From Pyrinomonadaceae bacterium (lineage in GTDB: Bacteria > Acidobacteriota > Blastocatellia > Pyrinomonadales > Pyrinomonadaceae), in assembly GCA_028284415.1 (NCBI GenBank), contig JANQRU010000005.1, positions 372,001 to 436,000 on the forward strand: a stretch of 64,000 nt of DNA. The letters are read 5' to 3'. Shown in pieces: positions 5,931-15,891 of the stretch. The notes beneath the pieces are model-generated. The model was not told the DNA's origin and searched no databases. It was given only the letters and a program-made list of their open reading frames with translations. Within the stretch, counting starts at the first letter, position 1; every line of letters begins with the position of its first letter. The translations under genes were made by a program, and so were the position numbers.

Positions 5931-8855
5931 ATGGACTCAGACAAACTAAAAAAGGTAGAAGAAATCTATCACGCTGTCTTGGAAATCCCGCCCGCTGAGC
6001 GTGAATCTTTTCTTGCTGAATCTTGTGGCGAAGATGTGGAGTTACGCCGCGAGGTCGAATCTCTGCTTTCCTTTAATAAATCCTCAGATGAAATTTTGAA
6101 TTCGCCACCTGAAGTTCTTGCCGCCGAGATGTTTAAAGAGAAAGAAGAAACGGACATAATCGGCAAAAAGATCAAGCATTACGAGATAAAACAACTTCTT
6201 GGCAAAGGCGGAATGGGTGAAGTTTACCTGGCGGAAGATACAAAACTTCGTCGCAAAGTCGCTTTGAAATTATTGTCACCCGAATTCTCTGCTGATGAGG
6301 AACGAAAGAAGCGGTTTGAAAAAGAGGCGAGAGCGATTTCCGCTCTGAATCATCCGAATATCATTACGATTTACGAAATTGAAGACGGCGAAGATGTAAA
6401 CTTTATTGCCACCGAGTTTATTGACGGAAAAACTTTGGGCGAACTTTTGAGCGAGAAAAATTTAACTTGGCAAGAATCTGTCAAGATCGCCATACAAATC
6501 ACGGGAGCTTTGGAATCCGCACACGCAGTCGGTATCATCCATCGCGACATAAAACCCGCGAACATTATGATTCGCCAAGACGGAATCGTAAAAGTTCTGG
6601 ATTTCGGCTTGGCAAAAGTAACTAACAGAAGTTCAGACAATTCAATCACACGCGAATTGACCGCACCGAATCGCGTGATGGGAACGATCAATTATATGTC
6701 GCCCGAACAAGCTTTGGGCGAAAAAATTGATTTACGCACAGACATTTTCAGCTTTGGTGTTGTGCTTTATCAGATGCTTTCAGGCGAAACTCCATTTGCA
6801 GGTCTAAGCGATGCGGCGACTTATAATGCGACGATAAACAAAAATGTAAAACCGCTTTCTGAATTTGATAAAGAAATTCCCGAAGCCTTAAACCGAATCG
6901 TCAAACACGCTTTGGAAAAAGACCGCAATGAGCGTTACCAGACATTTTATGAATTCCGAAGCGACCTAAAAAAACTCATTCAAAATCCCGAAACAGTCTC
7001 TTTTGATTACGCTTTTTTCGATAAAAAGGAAGTTCAAACCGATCCGAATGCGACAACTAAAATAACTCAGCCAATTGATAAAGCAACTCCAAAATCAAGG
7101 TTTTCACCCGCTTGGATTATCGCCCCTTTGGCAGTCTTGGCGATAGCCTTCGGAATTTACTGGTTTTATTTTTCCGCTCCGCAAATTTCGACGGCAAGCA
7201 TTCCAAATTTCCAATCGGCTAAACTAGATGTTTTAACCGCTCACGGTTTAACTCAATCCGCCGCCATCTCGCCCGACGGAAAAATGATTGCTTATTCCAA
7301 GAAAAGTGAGGACGGCAAACACAGTCTTTTCCTGAGGCAAACCGCGAGCGTCGGCGATACTGAGATCATTCCCCCCGGCGATACGAAATACAATTATCTG
7401 AAATTTTCACCCGACGGAGATTATTTATATTTTGTCGGAAAGACAGGCGAAGATGAACCGACCTCGCTTTATAAGATCACAACGCTCGGACGCAATCAGC
7501 AGAAAATTGTAGAAAATGTGAACAGTCAGATAGACTTTTCGCCCGATGGAAAAAGCATCGCATTCGTGCGTTCTTTAAAAGGCGAATTTTCGATAATCAT
7601 TGTTGATGAACAAGGAAAAAATGAAAAAAGTCTGATAACCCGCAAAGTTCCAAAGGCTTACACTGATACAGTTTCGTGGTCGCTTGACGGAAAACTCATC
7701 GCTTCACCGACGATGGTTTTCGGCGAAGATTATGCGGCGGGAATTGGCGTAATAAATGTCGAAACGGGCGAAGAAACTTTGATTCCGCTAAAGGCAGAAA
7801 AACTTTTGCGAATCAGCAAAGCGACTTGGTTAAACGACGGAAAAGGATTGGTCTTTTCGCTTCTTTCCGCACCGATGGGAATGCGTTATCAATTGCGTTA
7901 CGCCGCATATCCGAGCGGTGAAGTAAACAATGTCAGCAACGACCTTGTGAGTTATGAAGATTTCAGTTTGACCGAAGATACAAAAACGATGGTCGCGGTT
8001 CAGCGTGAGTATTCGATGGGTTTGTGGGTGACACCCGAAGACGATTTCAAAACGGCGGTCGGCATTGATTCCAAAACCGGAGCGGATGACGGCGAACACG
8101 GCGTCGCTTGGACAAAAGAAGGCAAACTTATCTATGTTTCAAGCGAGGGCGGTGCTCAAAATATCTGGAAAATGGATGTTGACGGCAAAAATCCAACGCC
8201 CTTAACGACCGGTTACAAGATCGGACAATCCGATATGACTTTATCAAACGACACAGGATTGCTCACATATTTGCAGGTTGTTAATCCCGGATTTAGCTTT
8301 TTCCAAATGGATTCTGAAGGCAAAAATGTAAGTCGTGTAGTCAAGGAAAATGATGCAACGATCGACAAAGCACATGCCAACGCAGATTGGATAGTTTACA
8401 CAAGCCGTGCCGACGGAAAATTGAGAATCTGGAAAGTATCGCTCAAGGATGGAGAAAGAACTCAACTAACTGATGTTGAATCAAGTTCTCCGAGAATCTC
8501 GCCCGATAACAAAAAAGTCGCATATTTTATAAAAGAAAAAGGCAAACCGATAAAAATCGGCATAAGTTCAATCGAAGGCGGCGAGCCAATCAAGACTTTT
8601 GAAGTCCCTTCGACAACAAACACAAAGCCCGGACTTAACTGGAACAAAACAGGCGACGAGATATTTTTCGTCAACACACTCGGTACAACCTCAAACATCT
8701 GGTCGCAACCGACAGATGGCTCTGAACCGAAACCTGTAACAAACTTTAAAGAATTTCAAATCGCCAATTTCTCACTAAACCCAGAAGGAAATCGTCTGCT
8801 TGTTGCCAGAGGCTCACGCAACCGCGATGTTGTATTGGTAAAAGATCTACAATAG
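5931..8855 (+). CDS. Ser/Thr protein kinase 1 with transmembrane segment and WD40-like/TolB propeller
   Basis: A 974-residue membrane-bound Hanks-type kinase. Residues 1-75 form a helical domain (LKKVEEIYHAVLEIPPAER, CGEDVELRREVESLL, PPEVLAAE) shared with the other two kinases here. The kinase spans about 82-350: glycine loop GKGGMGEV (91-98), Lys113, HRD (204-206), DFG (224-226), SPEQ (257-260). A membrane helix (394-416) leads to a C-terminal beta-propeller with PD40 signatures (AISPDGKMIAYS, FSPDGDYLYF, FSPDGKSIAFV, ISPDNKKVAYF), predicted outside the cytoplasm. It probably senses an envelope signal and controls sigma factor 1. The start is fixed by alignment of the N-terminal domain. There is no Shine-Dalgarno, and a -10-like box only 10 nt upstream suggests a very short leader. 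Confidence 0.9.
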   Translation: MDSDKLKKVEEIYHAVLEIPPAERESFLAESCGEDVELRREVESLLSFNKSSDEILNSPPEVLAAEMFKEKEETDIIGKKIKHYEIKQLLGKGGMGEVYLAEDTKLRRKVALKLLSPEFSADEERKKRFEKEARAISALNHPNIITIYEIEDGEDVNFIATEFIDGKTLGELLSEKNLTWQESVKIAIQITGALESAHAVGIIHRDIKPANIMIRQDGIVKVLDFGLAKVTNRSSDNSITRELTAPNRVMGTINYMSPEQALGEKIDLRTDIFSFGVVLYQMLSGETPFAGLSDAATYNATINKNVKPLSEFDKEIPEALNRIVKHALEKDRNERYQTFYEFRSDLKKLIQNPETVSFDYAFFDKKEVQTDPNATTKITQPIDKATPKSRFSPAWIIAPLAVLAIAFGIYWFYFSAPQISTASIPNFQSAKLDVLTAHGLTQSAAISPDGKMIAYSKKSEDGKHSLFLRQTASVGDTEIIPPGDTKYNYLKFSPDGDYLYFVGKTGEDEPTSLYKITTLGRNQQKIVENVNSQIDFSPDGKSIAFVRSLKGEFSIIIVDEQGKNEKSLITRKVPKAYTDTVSWSLDGKLIASPTMVFGEDYAAGIGVINVETGEETLIPLKAEKLLRISKATWLNDGKGLVFSLLSAPMGMRYQLRYAAYPSGEVNNVSNDLVSYEDFSLTEDTKTMVAVQREYSMGLWVTPEDDFKTAVGIDSKTGADDGEHGVAWTKEGKLIYVSSEGGAQNIWKMDVDGKNPTPLTTGYKIGQSDMTLSNDTGLLTYLQVVNPGFSFFQMDSEGKNVSRVVKENDATIDKAHANADWIVYTSRADGKLRIWKVSLKDGERTQLTDVESSSPRISPDNKKVAYFIKEKGKPIKIGISSIEGGEPIKTFEVPSTTNTKPGLNWNKTGDEIFFVNTLGTTSNIWSQPTDGSEPKPVTNFKEFQIANFSLNPEGNRLLVARGSRNRDVVLVKDLQ

Positions 8856-8872
8856 AGATTCGAGAAAATCTT

Positions 8873-9658
8873 TTAACTCCACTCGCCTGTTTGCAGATTG
8901 TAAGCTAAATCAGGGGCATCTTCATTTTTTCGAGCGATCATTTTTATGTAACCGAGATGTTTACCCGCATCATCCTTGATTGCGTCTAAATACCACTCCG
9001 TTGATTTACCGATCTCTGCCCATCTTGCCCAGAGTTTCCAACCGTCTTTCATTGTTTCGGATGAAATTATGTCAACTAATCCCGTTCGATTCCAATGATT
9101 TCGCCACCAATTTTCCGAACGAAGACACCAATAATCGCTCGTCCACATTGGTTTTAAGTGTTCTGGAATTTCCCTTTCAAATTCATTTGTCATTCCGGGC
9201 GAAGCAAAAGCGATGATGCCGTTCGGTTTTAAGAATTGAATTATGTAAGGCAGAAAAAGCATATCCGTGCCGAAATACTGAATCGCATCAATCGCAATAA
9301 TCGCGTCAAATAAACCTTTTGCAAAAGGCAATTTATTTGCTTCGGCTTTGAATGGGAAAACTTTATCTTCTAAACCGAATTCTTTGATTGTTTCCTGATT
9401 TACATTTTGGTCAACCCATAGATCGGTTGCCCAAACTTCCGTCTCAAATTCTTTTGCCAAAAAGACGGAAGATTTCGCGTGTCCACAACCTAGATCGAGC
9501 ACACGCATTCCCTTTTTAAGCTCTAAATCCTCACAAAGCCATTCGGTCAGCCATAAGGGATTTGCTCCAAAGCAATCTTTGATTAGCCATTTGGTATCGT
9601 ATTTTGACGAGAGAGGAAAATTTTTATTGTTCAGAGGATTCTTCTTTGATTCTTTCAT
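8873..9658 (-). CDS. Class I SAM-dependent methyltransferase
   Basis: A 261-residue soluble enzyme with the SAM-binding motif I MRVLDLGCGHAKSSVFLAK, acidic loop WATDLW, and a later FDAIIAIDAIQYFG strand; methyltransferase type 11/25 fold. The substrate is not evident. The C-terminal part has WARWAEIGKSTEWYLDAI. The ATG at 9658 is chosen; a TTG nine bases upstream is possible. The start lies inside the end of the upstream gene (about 35 nt overlap), so the two are co-transcribed. The gene ends 17 nt from the convergent kinase 1. Confidence 0.85.
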   Translation of the reverse strand: MKESKKNPLNNKNFPLSSKYDTKWLIKDCFGANPLWLTEWLCEDLELKKGMRVLDLGCGHAKSSVFLAKEFETEVWATDLWVDQNVNQETIKEFGLEDKVFPFKAEANKLPFAKGLFDAIIAIDAIQYFGTDMLFLPYIIQFLKPNGIIAFASPGMTNEFEREIPEHLKPMWTSDYWCLRSENWWRNHWNRTGLVDIISSETMKDGWKLWARWAEIGKSTEWYLDAIKDDAGKHLGYIKMIARKNEDAPDLAYNLQTGEWS

Positions 9659-10085
9659 ATTCAACAAGCATATTCAGGCTTGTGCTTTCGGCGGCTAGTT
9701 TTTTTGGTCGTCTTTGAACATTTGTAACGATTATCAGTTTGTCATCTTCGACTTTGAACAAACCTCTAAAAGATGTTCCTCTGAAAGGCTGTGCAGTATT
9801 TGCATCGTATGCGACATCTATCCACATGGGGTCTTTTGTAGAATCTAATTTATAATCCCCAAAATACTCTTTTCCATTTGCCCAAGTCTTGAATTTGCCA
9901 TCTTTAAATTCTATTTCAGTTGAGACAAACATTCCTTCTATTTTTACAGGCTTTCCGTCATAAATAACGCTGACAGTCTTCCATTTTCCCTCTAACTGTT
10001 TGGCAACATCATCATTTTTCTGAGCAAAATTAACTGAAATGAGTGCAACCAAAATAATCAATTTCAACAAAATAATTTTTCGCAT
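9624..10085 (-). CDS. Secreted TIGR03067-family protein
   Basis: About 153 residues. The signal peptide MRKIILLKLIILVALISVNF ends in AQ. The mature part is lipocalin-like and matches the TIGR03067 pattern: LEGKWKTVSVIYDGKPV, then FKDGKFKTWANGKEYFGDYK, LDSTKDPMWIDV and a FRGLFKVEDDKLII block. The family is known mainly from Planctomycetes and Acidobacteria and has no assigned function. ATG 10085 is preferred over an in-frame GTG at 10097. It overlaps the methyltransferase gene downstream. Confidence 0.8.
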   Translation of the reverse strand: MRKIILLKLIILVALISVNFAQKNDDVAKQLEGKWKTVSVIYDGKPVKIEGMFVSTEIEFKDGKFKTWANGKEYFGDYKLDSTKDPMWIDVAYDANTAQPFRGTSFRGLFKVEDDKLIIVTNVQRRPKKLAAESTSLNMLVEYERIKEESSEQ

Positions 10086-10147
10086 AATATTTATCACCGA
10101 TTTTTAATCAGCAATATCTTAAACATTTTAGTATTGAATTCGCAATT

Positions 10148-11512
10148 TTAATTACCAATTTTGAGATTTATTATCTTGCGTTTTCCTTTGCGAATGATTG
10201 TTAATTTCATTAATGGTTCAGCTGAAACATTTTCTTTGAAAAATACCCTTTCGTTTGTGTCTTTATCGGTGAAGTTTTTTCCGTCCATTGCAATTATTAC
10301 GTCGCCCAATTTTAATCCTGCTTTGTCCGCCGGAAAATTGGAAATTATCATCGAAACTTTATAACCACCTCTGTTTGATCCCAAGCCTATCTGTTTGATT
10401 TCATGACGGCTGGCAACGACAGGCATAAAACCAACTTCATTACTCAAATCCCCTGTAAAAGACATTTTTTCAATAGAATTAGCGAGTTCTAAAAATGCTG
10501 TTAAGACATAATTTGTTCTCTCTGCCAGCTTGTCAAACGAAATTTTATCAACCGAATCAGTCGGTAGATGAGTGTCTTTCTCATGAGCCATCCCGATAAC
10601 CATTGCAGGCAGTTTTCGCATTGCAAATGGATAATGATCCGTGTCAGAAATAAGTTCTGGAATCAGGGACTTAACTTCCATTCCGGTTTTTTGGTTAGCG
10701 ATATTTGTAATTTTCTCCCAGATAGGACTTGTGCCGCCTGAAGCGGTAATTGGCGTGCCTTCGGGAATTCGTCCGAGTTTCTCCAGATTCAGCATTGCGT
10801 AATGACGTTTCCATTTAAAAACAGGATTTTCAACATAAAATGCTGAACCGTTTAAGGCGTGTTCTTCTGCTCCGAAAGCAATAAATAAAATTGAGCGTTT
10901 CGGTTTTAATTTCTGTTCAGAAATAATTCTCGCAACTTCCAGCAAAACAGCAACGCTCGTCGCATTATCGTCGGCACTATTCCATATAAAATCTTTAGAA
11001 TTTTTATCTTTCGGCTCGTATCTTCCGCCGTCAGATTGCCCCTTCATTCCCTGTCCATCGTAATGACAACCGATTACAACGATCTCTTTTTTTAGTTTTT
11101 TGTCACTTCCTTCGATAAATCCTAAAACATTTTGTGAATCTAAGGTTTGAAAAGATTTTAAGGGTTTTCGAGCGTGAAACTTGAAATACTGAAAATATGT
11201 TCTTTTTTTATTCAGTTTATCGCCAGCAGGTTTCAGACCATATTCTTTGAAATGATTTGCAATATATTCTGCGGCTTTTCTTTCGCCTCTATGTCCTGCT
11301 CCTCGACCTTCGTATTCATCGCTTGCAATTTCAAAGAGATGTTTGCGTAAATTCTGTTCTTTGACGAGATTGATTCGATTTTTATTCTGTAATGCATAAG
11401 ATTGTTTTAATTCATCAAAATCAAATATAAGGAAAGCGGAAAAAGCCAAAATGAAGATAACGAGAAACCTTTTCAAGAAATTTATTTCGGGACGATATTT
11501 TACTAATTCCAT
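10148..11512 (-). CDS. M28-family zinc aminopeptidase with C-terminal PDZ domain
   Basis: 454 residues with an N-terminal signal anchor (about 14-32), so exported. The M28 catalytic core has the expected metal ligands: His150 in GCHYDG, Asp in NSADDNATS (about 181), the Glu pair in AFGAEEHALNGS (about 216-217), then LNLEKLGR, DTDHYPF and HLPTDSVD. A PDZ domain fills about 370-450 (GGYKVSMII, KAGLKLGDVIIAMDGK). Such enzymes release N-terminal residues from peptides in the periplasm; the PDZ probably guides substrate. All key residues seem present. The start has only a weak Shine-Dalgarno. Confidence 0.9.
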   Translation of the reverse strand: MELVKYRPEINFLKRFLVIFILAFSAFLIFDFDELKQSYALQNKNRINLVKEQNLRKHLFEIASDEYEGRGAGHRGERKAAEYIANHFKEYGLKPAGDKLNKKRTYFQYFKFHARKPLKSFQTLDSQNVLGFIEGSDKKLKKEIVVIGCHYDGQGMKGQSDGGRYEPKDKNSKDFIWNSADDNATSVAVLLEVARIISEQKLKPKRSILFIAFGAEEHALNGSAFYVENPVFKWKRHYAMLNLEKLGRIPEGTPITASGGTSPIWEKITNIANQKTGMEVKSLIPELISDTDHYPFAMRKLPAMVIGMAHEKDTHLPTDSVDKISFDKLAERTNYVLTAFLELANSIEKMSFTGDLSNEVGFMPVVASRHEIKQIGLGSNRGGYKVSMIISNFPADKAGLKLGDVIIAMDGKNFTDKDTNERVFFKENVSAEPLMKLTIIRKGKRKIINLKIGN

Positions 11513-11623
11513 AGTTTTTACCCAATAAGAGCTTTAATTTTTTGAGTTCATACATAAAGACGAAGAAAATCCCCGAACTGTTAGCAAGTTCGAGGATTAA
11601 AGTATTTGATTTCTTTTCAATTT

Positions 11624-12673
11624 TTATAATTGAGCAAAATATTTTTCTGCCAGTTTTGCGATTTCTTCTGCTTTGTCAGTCCCGTTTATACAACGTCTTG
11701 CATTTATATAATCAGTTTGTAGTTCGCTGATGTAATCGGTGATTTTTCGTCCTGTAAAAGTTCCTGTTTTGAATCCGTGAACGAGAATGAAAAGTGCTAC
11801 GTTTTCATTCATTGCCAAATCAGGATTATTTACGAGGTCAATTCCTAAAATATCTGCATATTTTTTGTAGTTCTTTTCCCAAGTTATCTGCACAAATCCG
11901 CGCCCGTAATACGGATAGTAACGCAAATTATCTTTACGCCAATCTTCGTCTAACCAAAAAGCTTCGCGGACGGGTTTAAATGTTCGGGCAGTTTCCCATT
12001 CGACTGTTGCCAAAACATACGCAATTTGAGTTTTTAAGCCAATGTTTTGTGCATCGCATTCCCATTTTATTGCTTCGATTGTTCCTTCTTTGGTTGAAAA
12101 ATCATGGACTCTCCCACCACCAATTTTATCCAGTTTTCGTTGAATCATATCAACCGAAACAGGTCCAACTAGAAGTTCATTTCCACCAAAGACATCTGCT
12201 TCGAACTCTCCCCAAGAATTTCTTGTTTTTGGTCCGTAAAGTCCGTCAATTATTCCCACTGGGTAGCCGAGACGATGCAATGCAGTTTGTAGTTCTCTAA
12301 GCTGATCCCGACGCAATTTGTTAACAGCGATAGGAGTTTTTATTTTTGATAACAATTTTAATTTGAGAGTCATGTCGCTGTTATCATTGCTATCGGAATC
12401 TTCATCGTCGTTATCATCATCTTCGTCTGAATCTTTTAGTTTCAGTTGAAGTAATTTTGCCGCATCAGGTCCGATTAGAATTAAGTTTGAGCCAAATGTG
12501 TCAGCCATTAATTGCAACCAGGCACTTCGCGTTTTTGAACCTGGCAAACCGTCAACTATTCCTGCGTTGTAGCCGAGTTCATTTAGTGCTTTTTGAAGTT
12601 CCCTGACCTGCTCATTAGTCAGCTCATTAATTGGCGTAAGCTTCGTTAATCGAAGAAGTTTTTCAATTTTCAT
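11624..12673 (-). CDS. Endolysin-like protein: two peptidoglycan-binding domains plus GH19/chitinase-like lysozyme domain
   Basis: 349 residues. Two PG_binding_1-type repeats (about 16-75 and 110-170) share VRELQKALNELGYNAGIVDG / LRELQTALHRLGYPVGIIDG and xGxKTRxxW. An acidic Asp/Ser/Asn linker (about 80-100) separates them. The C-terminal domain (about 190-349) has YVLATVEWETARTFKP with the likely catalytic Glu and YYGRGFVQITWEKNYKKYA, typical of GH19-related phage endolysins. No signal peptide is visible, so export would need a holin or lysis, or the protein acts after release. No other phage genes are nearby. The start has no Shine-Dalgarno. Confidence 0.85.
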   Translation of the reverse strand: MKIEKLLRLTKLTPINELTNEQVRELQKALNELGYNAGIVDGLPGSKTRSAWLQLMADTFGSNLILIGPDAAKLLQLKLKDSDEDDDNDDEDSDSNDNSDMTLKLKLLSKIKTPIAVNKLRRDQLRELQTALHRLGYPVGIIDGLYGPKTRNSWGEFEADVFGGNELLVGPVSVDMIQRKLDKIGGGRVHDFSTKEGTIEAIKWECDAQNIGLKTQIAYVLATVEWETARTFKPVREAFWLDEDWRKDNLRYYPYYGRGFVQITWEKNYKKYADILGIDLVNNPDLAMNENVALFILVHGFKTGTFTGRKITDYISELQTDYINARRCINGTDKAEEIAKLAEKYFAQL

Positions 12674-12688
12674 ATTGTTATTTGAAAT

Positions 12689-12716
12689 ATTTGGCAGGAA
12701 AGCTTTTTTGCCAAAT
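12689..12716. promoter_or_regulatory. Inverted repeat upstream of the endolysin-like gene
   Basis: A perfect 8-bp inverted repeat ATTTGGCA/TGCCAAAT with a 12-nt centre lies 16 nt upstream of the ATG at 12673. It could be an operator or a hairpin in the 5' leader. No factor can be named. Confidence 0.35.
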
Positions 12717-12783
12717 GAATGGAAGATGAACTAAAGGAAGTAATTTTGATTGAATCAAAAATTTATCTAAAAACTGCTTTGAT

Positions 12784-12820
12784 AATAAAAAAGCCTCAGA
12801 TATTTTTCAATCTGAGGCTT
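12784..12820 (-). terminator. Rho-independent terminator of the TonB-dependent receptor gene
   Basis: A perfect 11-bp stem AAGCCTCAGAT/ATCTGAGGCTT (12791-12801 with 12810-12820). On the minus strand it is followed by TTTTTTATT, and it lies 25 nt after the receptor stop codon. Confidence 0.8.
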
Positions 12821-12844
12821 AAAAAGTTCTTAAAATTTAACAAA

Positions 12845-15718
12845 CTAGAATTTAAGACGAACACCGATCTGTGCTTGTCTAGGATCACCGAAACCTGCCG
12901 TGACCGTACCATCAAAATTAAATGTAAGCGGTCTTGGAAGACTTCTTTGGTTGCGGTTGTTAAATAAATTAAACGCTTCAAAAATTCCTTCCAACGAAAC
13001 TTTTTCGCTGAGTTTAAATGCTTTAGAAGCACGAAAATCAAATGTGAAAAATTCATTATCCAAACGCATGGTGTTGCGTTGGGTAATATTCGGGAATGCT
13101 CCGCGATCAACAACTGAAATAGGCTGTGCCGAACGATATTGAACAATCGGTGAGACTGTTATGTCATATGGCAACAAGAACGTTGCAAATGCATTGAAAC
13201 GATGTCTCTGATCTCTATCTGAATATCCATATTCAGGTTGAAAATCTCTCGGATCAACGTAGCGGAACGTAAATGGATCGCGTTCATTATCATCGTCTGA
13301 TCTATCCCAAGAGAGTAAATAATTTGCTTGGAATTGGAAATTATTAGAGAAACGCTTATTCAAAGTAAATGTTAAACCTTGATAAAGCGAACGAGCCGAA
13401 CTTTCTGTCGAACGAATCTCACCGACACCTGATCCGTCGGGACGTTCAAAAATCGCTACGCCGCCATAGAGCCGTGCATCATTGCGATTTACAAATCGAG
13501 TCAGACGGGTAGATTTTGCATAGTTATAAGCTACTAAGAGTGATGTATCTTTAAAGATTTCACGCTCAATGCTGGCACTATATTGGATCGTTCGAGGGTT
13601 TTTGAAGTTTCTTTCAAAAACGGCAACACCCGGATTAAATGGTGTAAATCCTTGTGTTGGAACAATGCCCGGATAAACAGGACAGCCACCAATTCCCATA
13701 CCGCCACATAGGAAATTAGCAAAGAATATATTTCCTGCTATTACACCATCAGTATTCCTAGGACCAGCTACAACCAATCCCGGAATACGAGCATAATAAA
13801 TTCCTGCTCCAAGACGAATCGCTGTTTTTCCATCATCGCCTGGTGACCATGAAAGTCCTAAGCGTGGCTGATAGCCATCTGTGAAATCCGGGATTGAACC
13901 ATCAGATGGAAAACGCGGATCATTTAAGAATTGTCCGTAGCGTGTGTCAGCGGGATTATTGATCGGGTCAGGTTGAAATTGTCCTTCCCAACGGAATCCA
14001 AAATTCAGTGTTAAATTCGGTCTTGGATTCCAAGTATCTTGAATATAAATTCCCGGATCCCAAGTTGTATAAGCTTGCGTTCCTGCCTCTTCAACAGTTC
14101 TGTTTCCTATCGGAGCAAACTGTAAATAAAGCTCTAAAGCATCCGCATTTACGCCATCAATATAATTTTGGAAGCCTTGAATCGCATCTTGGATAGTTCC
14201 TGCAGCAAAGATATAACGTCCACGTGCGAAACCTATAAATGTTTGCGAAACACGAACTCTGTTTATATCAGCACCGAATTTGATGGTGTGATTGCCCTGA
14301 ATAACCGTAAAGTTGTCGGTAAACTGAAATCTCACATCATCAGATGGAACAGGCAAAAAGAATGGACGACCAAAGCGATAAGAGATCGAACCGTCAAAAG
14401 TTCCGATAGTTGTATCAGGAAGGTCTGGACCATCGTAGAAACGAGGACGTTCTTCTCTCGCCCACTGGAATCGAAATTCATTTAGAAGAGTTGGTGTAAT
14501 GGTCGAAACTAATTGTGTAATAAATGAGTTTGAATTATTTGTCTCGCGTCCGTTTGCACTAAATCCCCAAGTCGGAACATCAAAAGTTCCGTTATTTTGC
14601 TCTGCACGACTATAGTTATGACGGAAAGTTAAAAGATTCTTGTTATCAATGTTTATATCAACTTTTCCAAGCAAAACATCCGCAACATCCGTTCTTTCAA
14701 TAACTCTTTCTTCATCAGGCGAGTTAAAGCGGTTTGCAAAGATATTGTTCAAAACCGGGTCTATGTCATTCGGCTTGTTACTTTTTCCGTCGTTTCTTTC
14801 ATACGCAAAAAAGAAAAATGCTTTATCTTTAACAATCGGACCACCTAAGTTTCCACCGAATTGATAGTTACTCGAATCAGCGATTGGAAGACCTGCATCA
14901 ACAGCATCCGGATTCTGGCTTGAAAGCGAATCATTTCTGAAAAATAAAAATGCCGAACCTGCAAATGTATTTGTTCCGGATTTTGTAACAGCATTGATAA
15001 ACCCACCACTTGAACGACCAAATTCAGCAGATGCCCCAACCGGAACTACCTGAAATTCCTGAATTGCCTCAAGACTAACGGTAAATGCAGGACGTTGACC
15101 GCCACGTTGCTCACCAAAAAATGGGTTATTAGCATCCGCTCCATCAATGGAGAAATTATTCTGAATACCTTTTTGTCCATTAATGGTTATCTCATCACCA
15201 TCAGGTCCTTGAACGATCGAAACGCCTGGTGTTAACTGTACAAATCGTGAAAAATCACGACGGTTGATCGGCAGGTTTTCTACTGCTCTTTCATTAATTT
15301 GTGTTGTAAGTGCAGTCTCAGCAACATCTACAGGATTTGCATCACCTGCAAAAACATCAACTTGAGCAGTCGCTCCCGCTGGTTTTAAGCCAATTCTCAG
15401 AGCTAATGTTTGCCCGATCGTAACTTTTACATTTTCTCTGACTTCTTCACCGAAACCCTGAGCACTGATTGTTACTTTGTAATTACCAAGTGGTAAAAGT
15501 GGTGCCGTAAAAAAACCGTCCGAGTTGCTAGTGACGGTTCTTTCAAATCCTGTTTCGGTATTTCTGATTGTAATTGTTGCCCCCGGTATAGCCGCTCCTG
15601 TTTGATCAAAGACCGTTCCTTGAATCAAACCGGTAGTAGCTTGTGATTGAGCAAAGATTGCAATTGACAAAAAGAGTCCTACTGCAATGCTCAATGAATA
15701 ATGCAGAAATCTTTTCAT
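12845..15718 (-). CDS. Oar-like TonB-dependent receptor with carboxypeptidase-regulatory domain
   Basis: 957 residues. A signal peptide is followed by a carboxypeptidase regulatory-like (CarboxypepD_reg) domain at about 28-115 (GLIQGTVFDQTGAAIPGATI, NSDGFFTAPLLPLGNYKV). The plug is at about 130-260 (NLPINRRDFSRFVQLTPGV, GGFINAVTKSGTNTFAGSAF). The rest is a beta-barrel with an expected C-terminal aromatic end (QIGVRLKF). Oar-like receptors are abundant in Acidobacteria and import large ligands, or secrete protease in Myxococcus. No substrate gene is adjacent. AAGGAT lies before the ATG at 15718, and a terminator lies downstream. Confidence 0.92.
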   Translation of the reverse strand: MKRFLHYSLSIAVGLFLSIAIFAQSQATTGLIQGTVFDQTGAAIPGATITIRNTETGFERTVTSNSDGFFTAPLLPLGNYKVTISAQGFGEEVRENVKVTIGQTLALRIGLKPAGATAQVDVFAGDANPVDVAETALTTQINERAVENLPINRRDFSRFVQLTPGVSIVQGPDGDEITINGQKGIQNNFSIDGADANNPFFGEQRGGQRPAFTVSLEAIQEFQVVPVGASAEFGRSSGGFINAVTKSGTNTFAGSAFLFFRNDSLSSQNPDAVDAGLPIADSSNYQFGGNLGGPIVKDKAFFFFAYERNDGKSNKPNDIDPVLNNIFANRFNSPDEERVIERTDVADVLLGKVDINIDNKNLLTFRHNYSRAEQNNGTFDVPTWGFSANGRETNNSNSFITQLVSTITPTLLNEFRFQWAREERPRFYDGPDLPDTTIGTFDGSISYRFGRPFFLPVPSDDVRFQFTDNFTVIQGNHTIKFGADINRVRVSQTFIGFARGRYIFAAGTIQDAIQGFQNYIDGVNADALELYLQFAPIGNRTVEEAGTQAYTTWDPGIYIQDTWNPRPNLTLNFGFRWEGQFQPDPINNPADTRYGQFLNDPRFPSDGSIPDFTDGYQPRLGLSWSPGDDGKTAIRLGAGIYYARIPGLVVAGPRNTDGVIAGNIFFANFLCGGMGIGGCPVYPGIVPTQGFTPFNPGVAVFERNFKNPRTIQYSASIEREIFKDTSLLVAYNYAKSTRLTRFVNRNDARLYGGVAIFERPDGSGVGEIRSTESSARSLYQGLTFTLNKRFSNNFQFQANYLLSWDRSDDDNERDPFTFRYVDPRDFQPEYGYSDRDQRHRFNAFATFLLPYDITVSPIVQYRSAQPISVVDRGAFPNITQRNTMRLDNEFFTFDFRASKAFKLSEKVSLEGIFEAFNLFNNRNQRSLPRPLTFNFDGTVTAGFGDPRQAQIGVRLKF

Positions 15719-15891
15719 ATTCTTTTTTATCCTTTTATTTTATTTTGGAGTTGAATTTATAAATACAAAATAATAGCTATGTTAATTTTGTATTAATTTA
15801 ATGCGAGAATTTATCACATTTTCTTATTAAAACAAAAAAGCAGAAATTGTAATTCAATTGTTTGGCAAAATTTCAAAGTAAATATAGTGTC

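Noticed and set aside
12689..12716. Upstream region of the endolysin-like gene as a seventh bipartite element
   Set aside because: It has a TTTTTTGCC stretch but no CGTT or TAGA at the fixed distances.
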